Shown piece by piece: positions 1 through 4,710 of a stretch of DNA of 5,797 bases. The position numbers were made by a program, and so were the translations under genes. Origin of the DNA: Thermotogaceae bacterium (GTDB taxonomy: Bacteria > Thermotogota > Thermotogae > Thermotogales > Thermotogaceae); assembly GCA_021161105.1 (NCBI GenBank), contig JAGHBG010000179.1, positions 1 to 5,797 on the forward strand, in the 5' to 3' direction. The number at the start of each line of letters is the position of its first letter. Position 1 is the stretch's first letter. The notes beneath the pieces were generated by a model. That model was not told the DNA's origin, searched no databases, and worked only from the letters and a program-made list of their open reading frames with translations.

Positions 1-190
1 TAAGTTTACAGTATATCAACTGCGAAATAAGTATTATGAAGTATTTTTAGAGGTATTAAATAAGTTGAAGAATCCGCAGCCTTTGTGGGTAATTTTATTA
101 TGTTATAAATCTTCCAGTAACGCAGTTATCACTCCACACCTGAGCTATACATATTATGAGGGAAACATTCTCCTTGCTAAGGAGTTTTAA
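1..190 (+). CDS. C-terminal fragment of an unidentified protein
   Basis: An open frame runs from the window edge (first full codon at 2) for 62 codons to a TAA at 188-190. The start lies outside the window. I do not recognise the family. The visible tail is mixed alpha/beta in character, with a charged and aromatic beginning (QLRNKYYEVFLEVLNKLKNP), a hydrophobic patch (LWVILLCYK), and an end reading SYTYYEGNILLAKEF. It has no membrane segment long enough to be convincing. Sixty-two codons without a stop in A+T-rich DNA is suggestive but not decisive. No competing minus-strand gene covers the region, and the next gene converges on it from the other strand 68 bp away. It could be a chance open frame. 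Confidence 0.45.
   Translation, partial: KFTVYQLRNKYYEVFLEVLNKLKNPQPLWVILLCYKSSSNAVITPHLSYTYYEGNILLAKEF
170..188 (+). terminator. Possible short intrinsic terminator overlapping a stop codon
   Basis: CTCCTT (170-175) and AAGGAG (179-184) form a perfect 6-bp stem with a GCT loop, followed at once by TTTT. The last T is the first base of the TAA stop of the upstream fragment, so the hairpin would lie inside the final codons of that gene. The stem and T-run are short, so this is a weak terminator at best. No better one is visible between the converging genes. Confidence 0.3.
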
Positions 191-258
191 GGTATTAGAT
201 TTGTTTGAAATATAACTTTTCAGCAGAATCTGGATAAAATTCGTTGCATAATCAGTTA

Positions 259-903
259 TTAATACTTTTCTTTTGGTTGGTATTCAATAATTACAGTAGT
301 GGTGGGGATAACCTGTGTTTCATATTTGAGATTGAAATCTATTCGATGGACTAATTTCAAACCAAATTTATAGTTCAAGCGGAATTTGTGTGACAAGTCA
401 AAAAAACGCTTGAATTTCACATCAGATATCAATGTTTTTGTCCATATTTTTCCAGTATAATTTTCGGAACTTGACCACGAACTGTTTACGGATTCTCCTA
501 CAGTATAAGTGTAGTACATATTGTATCTTTTCTCTTTTAAATTGTATTGCTTTGTTATTAGTTCTCCTTCCCATATTGCATTGAAACTGGGGAATGTTAC
601 CAATTCGTCTCCATATATTCTAAAGTATTCTCCATCTAATATTAAATCCATTTTAAATGGTGGCTTATCATAAATGGGAGACTTTGTAAATATTACAACA
701 ACTGTTCCTACTTGAGTTGGTGAAGCTAATGCTTTATCAATGAAAGGATAGAAAAATCTAATATCCTTTGATGTTTCAGTAATTCCAAGTGTAGGAGTTG
801 CAGTGTATGTGTATGTAACATTGTAGGTAATGCCAAAAACGCTGATTGAAAGTAAAAACGAAGTAATAAAGACGAAGTAGATTCTGCTGTTCTTTATCAA
901 CAA
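259..903 (-). CDS. Exported tyrosine-rich protein of unknown function
   Basis: The protein has 214 residues and I do not recognise the family. Residues 1-24 look like a Sec signal peptide: a basic start (LIKNSR), a hydrophobic core (YFVFITSFLLSISVFG) and a likely cleavage after the small residue near position 24. There is no cysteine, so it is not a lipoprotein. The mature part is rich in tyrosine, threonine and beta-forming alternation, for example ITYNVTYTYTAT near the start and FRLNYKFGLKLVHRIDFNLKY near the end, and it ends in an aromatic residue (KEKY). That would fit a secreted beta-rich or outer-envelope protein, but this is inference. The start is TTG (903-901), with a second TTG directly after it, chosen because a strong Shine-Dalgarno lies 5 bases upstream. 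It begins 17 bases after the stop of the PH-domain gene, so the two are almost surely co-transcribed. Confidence 0.8.
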   Translation of the reverse strand: MLIKNSRIYFVFITSFLLSISVFGITYNVTYTYTATPTLGITETSKDIRFFYPFIDKALASPTQVGTVVVIFTKSPIYDKPPFKMDLILDGEYFRIYGDELVTFPSFNAIWEGELITKQYNLKEKRYNMYYTYTVGESVNSSWSSSENYTGKIWTKTLISDVKFKRFFDLSHKFRLNYKFGLKLVHRIDFNLKYETQVIPTTTVIIEYQPKEKY

Positions 904-908
904 AATCG

Positions 909-920
909 CCTCCTCTCCTC
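909..920 (-). promoter_or_regulatory. Double Shine-Dalgarno deciding a TTG start
   Basis: On the minus strand the 17-base gap after the PH-gene stop holds GAGGAGAGGAGG, two overlapping ribosome binding sites in tandem. The nearer one ends 5 bases before the first TTG and 8 bases before the second. Since no ATG is nearby, this site is what supports a TTG start for the exported protein. Confidence 0.75.
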
Positions 921-1436
921 TTAATTAGTAGCATTTTGCTTGTTATTTTTATACTCTTCACTAACCTTTCTAATAAGCGCTATCACTTGCTTGGGGTCAG
1001 CAACTCCTTCAAAAACTATTTCATACTTCGTAGATCCTGCAGTATTCACTTTTACCGTACCGTAGTTTAACAACATTCCCAAAAGTCCCTGCCTTAGTGA
1101 TATGTCAGTGATTCTATCTAAGGTAGTCTCAGCCAGTTTCCTTGAAAAGATACCGTAGCGGGAGACGATTCTTTTGTTCGTAATGGTGTATTCACTGTTT
1201 AACTTTACAAAGGGAGCTACTATTAAAAAGAAGAGTAAACCTAGTATTAATCCAAGTATCAAAAAGGTAGAGAGAACCACAGATAAAGATTCATCGGAAA
1301 GCCCAGCTGGTATCACTATAATTCCCAGCAATATTAATCCTAGCATTATAGAACCAAATATTGATCTATAGCTTCTATGTCCATGCCACAAAACTTCTTC
1401 GCCATCTACGAGCATAAAACTTTTGGGGACGACCAT
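921..1436 (-). CDS. Membrane protein with bacterial PH domain (bPH2/DUF304)
   Basis: The protein has 171 residues. After a short cytoplasmic lead that includes the typical EEVLWHGHRS (13-22), two membrane segments follow at about 26-46 and 52-77. A C-terminal bacterial pleckstrin-homology-like domain spans about 80-158. Family hallmarks visible in it are YTITNKRIVSRYGIFSRK (83-100), the TTLDRITDISLRQGLLG stretch (104-120), YGTVKV (125-130) and a closing GVADPKQVIALIRK helix (144-157). This is the arrangement of YdbS/YdbT-type proteins, whose biochemical role is largely unknown, though a membrane-linked scaffolding or stress role is usually assumed. The start is ATG, with a near-perfect AGGAGGTGA seven bases upstream. 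It is the first gene of a two-gene operon with the exported protein, which suggests a shared envelope-related job. The domain call is secure; the function is not. Confidence 0.9.
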   Translation of the reverse strand: MVVPKSFMLVDGEEVLWHGHRSYRSIFGSIMLGLILLGIIVIPAGLSDESLSVVLSTFLILGLILGLLFFLIVAPFVKLNSEYTITNKRIVSRYGIFSRKLAETTLDRITDISLRQGLLGMLLNYGTVKVNTAGSTKYEIVFEGVADPKQVIALIRKVSEEYKNNKQNATN

Positions 1437-1440
1437 ATAA

Positions 1441-1449
1441 TCACCTCCT
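1441..1449 (-). promoter_or_regulatory. Ribosome binding site of the PH-domain gene
   Basis: On the minus strand AGGAGGTGA, a near-exact complement of the 16S rRNA tail, ends four bases before ATG at 1436 (seven from the AGGAGG core). It fixes the start of the bPH2 gene and implies strong translation. The promoter further upstream is not clear: the A+T-rich stretch 1450-1526 holds a TATAAA-like box (1518-1513 on the minus strand) without a good -35. Confidence 0.85.
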
Positions 1450-1526
1450 ACTTAAATTTTAAACTTTTTACTTCCGTTTTTAGAAAAAATTTCCCCAAAA
1501 TAGCTTGTTTTTTTTATAAGCTCTAA

Positions 1527-1542
1527 GGGGTATATATACCCC
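1527..1542. repeat. Perfect 16-bp palindrome, possible operator
   Basis: GGGGTATATATACCCC is fully self-complementary. It lies 91 bp upstream of the PH-domain gene start and 35 bp outside the left end of the IS remnant, so it belongs to neither. It sits close to a TATAAA-like box on the minus strand, so it could be an operator for a dimeric regulator of the minus-strand operon. That role is inference. Confidence 0.45.
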
Positions 1543-1576
1543 CAAGGATTTTATGCCCAGATTTTCGAAGCTGAGA

Positions 1577-1597
1577 TGCTCCCCGAGATTTGGACAA
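1577..1597 (+). repeat. Left terminal inverted repeat of IS3-like remnant
   Basis: TGCTCCCC, five variable bases, then TTGGACAA. It matches the reverse complement of the right end at 18 of 21 positions; all three mismatches are in the middle five bases. It lies 38 bases ahead of the OrfA start. Confidence 0.85.
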
Positions 1598-1635
1598 GTG
1601 ATAAGATTCATGAAAAGGGAAGGGGGAGCATATGC

Positions 1636-1746
1636 ATGGGAAGGAAAAGGAAATACACATCGGAATTTAAGGCAAAGGTAGCATTCAAAGCTGCAAAAGC
1701 AGACAAAACTATATCACAGATAGCATCAGAATATGGACTACATCCG
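1636..1746 (+). pseudogene. OrfA fragment of IS3-family transposase (N-terminal helix-turn-helix)
   Basis: About 37 codons survive. The protein starts MGRKRKYTSEFKAKVAFKAA and continues with the ISQIASEYGLHP segment, which is the classic opening of IS3 OrfA DNA-binding proteins (HTH of the transposase_8 type, which in intact copies continues NQISxWKK). After the proline at 1744-1746 the frame runs into unrelated sequence and stops at 1855-1857. The start ATG at 1636 is preceded by GGGGGAG seven bases upstream. An earlier in-frame ATG at 1576 overlaps the inverted repeat and has no binding site. The rest of the helix-turn-helix, the leucine zipper and the frameshift site to OrfB are all lost, so this is dead. 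Confidence 0.8.
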
Positions 1747-1825
1747 CTTCTTTATTTCCTTATTATGTTACCATCTTTATGTTATCTTTCTCTCTCTCTT
1801 ACACATTTTTTTACCAGTCCCAAAG
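1747..1825. other. Pyrimidine-rich filler inside the IS remnant
   Basis: These ~79 bp separate the OrfA and OrfB remains and look like neither. The plus strand is almost entirely T and C, with a (TC)5 run at 1789-1799 and the 8-mer TTATGTTA twice, at 1763-1770 and 1777-1784 (14-bp period). I see no coding sense on either strand. It may be DNA captured at the deletion or a decayed region. Confidence 0.6.
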
Positions 1826-1960
1826 ATGGAATTAAAGGAGCTAAAGGAAAAGACTGAAAAATGGGTGAGATATTACAACAGCGAGAGGTTACATCAAGCG
1901 TTGGAATATAAGACATCGGATGAAATATACTATGGAGAGGGGCTAGCGAGAGCCTCTTGA
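1826..1960 (+). pseudogene. OrfB C-terminal fragment of IS3-family integrase
   Basis: About 44 codons of the integrase tail survive, ending at TGA 1958-1960. The segment KWVRYYNSERLHQALEYKTS followed by DEIYYG matches the conserved end of IS3 OrfB proteins (pattern FYNxxRxHxxLGYxTPxExY), which lies after the last catalytic glutamate. Everything carrying the DDE triad is missing. It sits in a different frame from the OrfA fragment, and its open frame extends upstream into the filler, so the true left edge of homology may differ by a few codons. It is non-functional. Confidence 0.8.
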
Positions 1961-1988
1961 GATGGATGAATAAAAATAGCAACTTTTA

Positions 1989-2009
1989 TTGTCCAAGTAT
2001 TGGGGAGCA
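1989..2009 (-). repeat. Right terminal inverted repeat of IS3-like remnant
   Basis: Plus-strand TTGTCCAA, five variable bases, then TGGGGAGCA (one base shared with the spacer). It is the inverted partner of 1577-1597. The outward neighbours also pair partly: GCTGAGA on the left against GCTAAGG on the right strand, 5 of 7, so the repeat may originally have been longer. It lies 28 bases after the OrfB stop. Confidence 0.85.
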
Positions 2010-2089
2010 CCTTAGCCCTTCCCAGATAGAGGCTTATGGATGTAGCTCTCTCACACCTATTGTATTACATCGAAAAAAGTTATTACATA

Positions 2090-2118
2090 CTGTCCTTTTA
2101 CGGGCAGCTTTTTATTTT
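2090..2118 (+). terminator. Terminator-like hairpin upstream of nagA
   Basis: CTGTCC (2090-2095) pairs with GGGCAG (2102-2107), six pairs with one G-U, around a TTTTAC loop. One C follows, then TTTTTATTTT (2109-2118). This has the form of a plus-strand intrinsic terminator. It would stop read-through from the IS remnant just before transcription restarts at the nagA promoter. Confidence 0.5.
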
Positions 2119-2126
2119 GGTATAAT
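2097..2126 (+). promoter_or_regulatory. Extended -10 promoter of the nagA operon
   Basis: A perfect TATAAT (2121-2126) is preceded by TG plus one base (2118-2120), forming an extended -10. A fair -35, TTTACG (2097-2102), lies 18 bp upstream and overlaps the hairpin. The expected start of transcription is near 2133, leaving a leader of about 24 bases before the nagA ATG. Confidence 0.7.
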
Positions 2127-2134
2127 AAAATAAA
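2111..2134. promoter_or_regulatory. Inverted repeat over the nagA -10, possible operator
   Basis: TTTATTTT (2111-2118) and AAAATAAA (2127-2134) are perfect 8-bp inverted arms around the 8-base centre GGTATAAT, so the dyad exactly frames the -10 box. A repressor bound here would block the promoter. It is pure A+T apart from two bases, so chance is a real alternative. Confidence 0.35.
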
Positions 2135-2143
2135 CAAATGATT

Positions 2144-2148
2144 GGAGG
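2144..2148 (+). promoter_or_regulatory. Ribosome binding site deciding the nagA start
   Basis: GGAGG lies eight bases ahead of ATG at 2157. A TTG in the same frame at 2142 overlaps this site and so cannot be the start. A second ATG at 2160 is directly next to the first and would be 11 bases away. Confidence 0.8.
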
Positions 2149-2156
2149 GATGTACA

Positions 2157-3287
2157 ATGATGTTAAAAAGTACCTTAGCTATTACTCCAATGGAAATATT
2201 GCAAAATGCTGAAGTTACTTTTGAAGATGGTGTGATAAGGAGCGTAGGTGAAGTAGATTGGAATGTGAGTGAAAGATACCTTATTATTCCTGGCTTTGTT
2301 GACACCCATATTCACGGGTGTTGTGGATATGATACAAATGATGGATCGATTGAATCACTTCTTGAAATGAGCAAGGAGCTCGTAAAGTACGGTGTAACAT
2401 CTTTTATCCCAACAGCGGTTACAGCCTCAAAAGAAGAACTTATAAAGGTAGCGAAAGCTGTTGCAGAGGCTATGAAAGTGCAGAAAGAAGAGCTAAATGG
2501 TGCAAGGATTTTGGGACTCCATCTTGAAGGTCCTTATATAAATGTTGAAAAGAAAGGAGCGCAAAATCCTGAGTACATAAGAAAACCGGATTTTGATGAG
2601 TTCATGGAAATCTGGGAGGCTGCAGAGGGAAATATCCTTGAGATAACTGTAGCTCCGGAGGTCGAGGGAGCAAGGGAATTCATAAGTAAGGTAACAGAGA
2701 TGGGTGTTGTGGTGCAGCTTGGACACACCAACGCCACCTATGAAGAAGCAAAGAGTGGGATTTATTCAGGTGCTTTGAAAGCTACGCATCTTTTCAACGG
2801 GATGAGGTCGTTCCATCACAGGGAAGCTGGTGTCGTTGGAGCGTGTCTTGAAAGCCAGCAAGTATTTGTTGAAATGATCTGTGACCTGGTTCATCTATCA
2901 GAACCTGTTATTAGGCTTGTTTACAATCTCGTCGGCAGAGAAAGGATGATACTTATAAGTGACGCTATAAGCGCTACAGGGCTTGAGGATGGAGAATACA
3001 TACTTGGAGGCCTTGAAGTGGTAGTTAAAGACGGGGTATGTCGCCTTAAAAGCGGCGCACTTGCAGGAAGCACGCTTACGCTTGATAAAGCCGTTAGAAA
3101 TCTTGTGAAGATAGGTATACCATTTAAAGATGCGATATACATGGCAACTCAAACACCCGTAAAACCTCTTGGAATGGGTTTCATTGGATGTATAAAACCA
3201 GGATGCAAAGCAGATTTTGTTGTTTTAGACAAGGATTTGAAAGTAAAAGAGGTTTATATTGAAGGAAAGCTCATTTACAAAGGTTGA
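2157..3287 (+). CDS. nagA: N-acetylglucosamine-6-phosphate deacetylase
   Basis: This cytoplasmic amidohydrolase converts GlcNAc-6-P to glucosamine-6-P and acetate, the committed step of amino-sugar breakdown and recycling. It has 376 residues, close to the usual ~380. Signature motifs occur in order: PGFVDTHIHG (45-54, the HxH metal motif), GLHLEGPY (120-127, metal ligand E124), LGHTNA (188-193, H190), ATHLFNGM (209-216, H211), HHREAGVVGA (220-229), CDLVHLS (242-248, H246 expected to touch substrate), LISDAISATG (266-275, catalytic D269) and LAGSTLTLD. The intact HxH is the pattern of the two-metal enzymes such as that of Bacillus subtilis, whereas E. coli lacks it. Two cysteines directly follow the HxHG, which is unusual. 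It is the first gene of an operon with its own promoter, and the next gene starts 11 bases later. Confidence 0.95.
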   Translation: MMLKSTLAITPMEILQNAEVTFEDGVIRSVGEVDWNVSERYLIIPGFVDTHIHGCCGYDTNDGSIESLLEMSKELVKYGVTSFIPTAVTASKEELIKVAKAVAEAMKVQKEELNGARILGLHLEGPYINVEKKGAQNPEYIRKPDFDEFMEIWEAAEGNILEITVAPEVEGAREFISKVTEMGVVVQLGHTNATYEEAKSGIYSGALKATHLFNGMRSFHHREAGVVGACLESQQVFVEMICDLVHLSEPVIRLVYNLVGRERMILISDAISATGLEDGEYILGGLEVVVKDGVCRLKSGALAGSTLTLDKAVRNLVKIGIPFKDAIYMATQTPVKPLGMGFIGCIKPGCKADFVVLDKDLKVKEVYIEGKLIYKG

Positions 3288-3292
3288 GGAGG
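3287..3292 (+). promoter_or_regulatory. Ribosome binding site of the serine hydrolase gene
   Basis: AGGAGG starts on the last base of the nagA stop codon and lies six bases ahead of ATG at 3299. It sets that ATG as the start. The in-frame TTG at 3284 overlaps nagA and precedes the site. Confidence 0.8.
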
Positions 3293-3298
3293 GAGAAA

Positions 3299-4636
3299 AT
3301 GGACGAAAAGTTCAAAGAGATAGAAAATTTCATATTTGACAGAGCATCAAAGACGAAACTTCCCGGAATTTCCATCACCGTTATGAAAGATAATGATGTG
3401 ATCTTCGAAAAATTCTACGGTTTTTCTGAAGTTGAAGGTAACAAACCTGCCACCAGTGATACAGTCTATGGAATAGGATCAATTAGTAAATCATTCGCAT
3501 GCTTGGCTCTTTTAAAGCTCCATGAAATGAACCTTCTCAGTATCGATGATCCTGTAGAGAAGTATGTCGACTTTCCTCTCAAAGATGTAACAATAAGAAA
3601 TTTAATGTCCCACACTTCTGGAATTCCATCCCTTGGATACGCAGAAAGTTTGATAAGGACTTTTATAGGGATTAAAACTCCGTGGCTTCCAATAGGAACA
3701 ATTGATGACCTTATCGCCTATATGAATGATGTGAAAGAATTCAAGTTACTTAATCCAGGTGAAAGGTTCCTTTATCTTAATGAAGGATACGAAGTTCTGG
3801 AAAAGATAGTTGAGGTAGTATCGGGAAGAAGTTATAAGGGATTTTTAAGGGAAGAGATAATGAAACCAGCAGGTCTTAATTGCTACTTTTTAGATGAAAT
3901 TGAAAAGCTTGAAAATGGTGCCGTTCCATACATCAAAAAAGATGGAAAATTTGTAAGAACCTTAATTCCTGGAGGACCGATCTTTGCAGCAGGCGGTGTT
4001 GCATGTTCAACAGGAGAGCTTGCAAAGTACGGACAGTTCCTAATAAAAAAGGCAAAAGGAGTTCTTAGCGAACCTACATTCTCTGAGATGGAAAAGCCCC
4101 ATATAAAAGTGCCCTACGAATACCCTTATGCAGATGGGTATTATGGACTCGGACTTTTCATCTTGAAAGATTTCTTTGGCAGGACTGTTTATGAGCATGG
4201 AGGATCTATCCTGGCTTATACAGCTCATCTTATGTATTCAAGAGAAGATGGGGTTTCAATTGCTGTTCTCACCAACGCCAGCGGATATTCAATGAAGAAC
4301 TTTGCCCATTATGTATTCTCAAGTTTGATTCTCGATAATGAAAAGCTTCCGTTTGTGAAGAAAGAGAAGCTGTACTCTGAAATAGAAGGAAAATACAGTT
4401 TGTACAAAGAAGCAATGGAGGCGACTGTTAAAAGCTACGGTGATTTTGTAAAGATAATCTTTGATTCAGATGATGCGCAGGAAATAATTCTTGTGCCGGA
4501 AAAATTGCAGGATAATTACCTTCTTTTCTATACACTTGTAAATGGTGCAAAACTTCCTGTTGAGTTTTTCAAAGAAAATGGAAGATGGCATTTTGTTTAT
4601 GAAAGGTATATATTTAGAAAGCAAGTATTTTGTTGA
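3299..4636 (+). CDS. Cytoplasmic beta-lactamase-fold serine hydrolase
   Basis: The protein has 445 residues and belongs to the class C beta-lactamase/penicillin-binding-protein-like family (Pfam Beta-lactamase). All three active-site motifs are present: SISK at 61-64 (nucleophile S61, base K64), YLN at 159-161 (the YxN motif) and HGG at 300-302 in place of KTG. The family's SHTSGIP (104-110) is also clear. A C-terminal extension from about 350 to 445 is beta-rich, like the accessory domain of many such esterases and peptidases. No signal peptide or membrane segment is visible, so it acts inside the cell and is not a wall PBP or a resistance enzyme. The family covers esterases, D-aminopeptidases and the B. 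subtilis muropeptide amidase AmiE (YbbE). Its place between nagA and a sugar kinase, 11 bases after nagA, favours removal of a peptide, amide or ester from an amino-sugar substrate. The exact substrate is not readable. Confidence 0.88.
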   Translation: MDEKFKEIENFIFDRASKTKLPGISITVMKDNDVIFEKFYGFSEVEGNKPATSDTVYGIGSISKSFACLALLKLHEMNLLSIDDPVEKYVDFPLKDVTIRNLMSHTSGIPSLGYAESLIRTFIGIKTPWLPIGTIDDLIAYMNDVKEFKLLNPGERFLYLNEGYEVLEKIVEVVSGRSYKGFLREEIMKPAGLNCYFLDEIEKLENGAVPYIKKDGKFVRTLIPGGPIFAAGGVACSTGELAKYGQFLIKKAKGVLSEPTFSEMEKPHIKVPYEYPYADGYYGLGLFILKDFFGRTVYEHGGSILAYTAHLMYSREDGVSIAVLTNASGYSMKNFAHYVFSSLILDNEKLPFVKKEKLYSEIEGKYSLYKEAMEATVKSYGDFVKIIFDSDDAQEIILVPEKLQDNYLLFYTLVNGAKLPVEFFKENGRWHFVYERYIFRKQVFC

Positions 4637-4696
4637 GTCTTTTGGGCAAATCTAAGAATGTTCTAATATTCTCGAATGATTCGTTTCATGAGGCTT

Positions 4697-4706
4697 AAAG
4701 GGGTGA
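4697..4706 (+). promoter_or_regulatory. Ribosome binding site deciding the kinase TTG start
   Basis: AAAGGGGTGA lies four bases ahead of TTG at 4711 (seven from the GGGG core). No ATG is available, and the protein must begin here because the phosphate-binding motif starts at residue 4. The other part of the 74-base gap, 4637-4696, holds only a small odd palindrome (4673-4683) and no convincing promoter or terminator. Confidence 0.7.
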
Positions 4707-4710
4707 GATT

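Larger units (their letters stand above)
1577..2009 (+). mobile_element. Internally deleted IS3-family insertion sequence
   Basis: This 433-bp remnant is bounded by imperfect terminal inverted repeats that begin TG and end CA, as IS3-family ends do. Inside, in order, are the N-terminus of an IS3-type OrfA (1636-1746), about 80 bp of pyrimidine-rich filler, and the C-terminus of an IS3-type OrfB integrase (1826-1960). IS3 elements are usually 1.2-1.5 kb, so roughly two thirds is missing, including the DDE catalytic core. No matching target-site duplication is visible: the three bases outside are AGA on the left and CCT on the right. It is therefore old, or one flank has been rearranged. It cannot move by itself, but with both ends present it might be mobilised by an intact relative elsewhere. 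Confidence 0.85.

Noticed and set aside
191..258. Terminator of the minus-strand operon
   Set aside because: Only a 3-4 bp CAGA/TCTG stem is present, with no T-run on the minus strand.
1174..1371. Plus-strand open frame inside the PH-domain gene, and similar antisense frames inside nagA, the hydrolase and the kinase
   Set aside because: They lie opposite well-supported genes, lack ribosome binding sites and have low-complexity products.
1574..2012. Target-site duplication of the IS remnant
   Set aside because: AGA on the left and CCT on the right do not match, and no other short direct repeat abuts both ends.
1556..2027. Direct repeat CCCAGAT at 1556-1562 and 2021-2027 flanking the IS
   Set aside because: The copies lie at unequal distances (14 and 11 bp) from the element ends, so it does not behave as a target duplication; probably chance.
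2142..2156. Upstream TTG start for nagA giving five extra residues
   Set aside because: The codons overlap the GGAGG ribosome binding site, which points to ATG at 2157.
3284..3298. TTG start for the serine hydrolase overlapping the nagA stop
   Set aside because: The AGGAGG site lies after it and is correctly spaced for ATG at 3299.
4633..4670. Internal promoter ahead of the kinase gene
   Set aside because: TTGGGC and TAATAT boxes match consensus poorly, and the 74-base gap can be read through from the nagA promoter.
4673..4683. CGAATGATTCG small palindrome before the kinase gene
   Set aside because: With a real loop only four pairs remain and the following T-run is short; too weak for a terminator or a firm operator.
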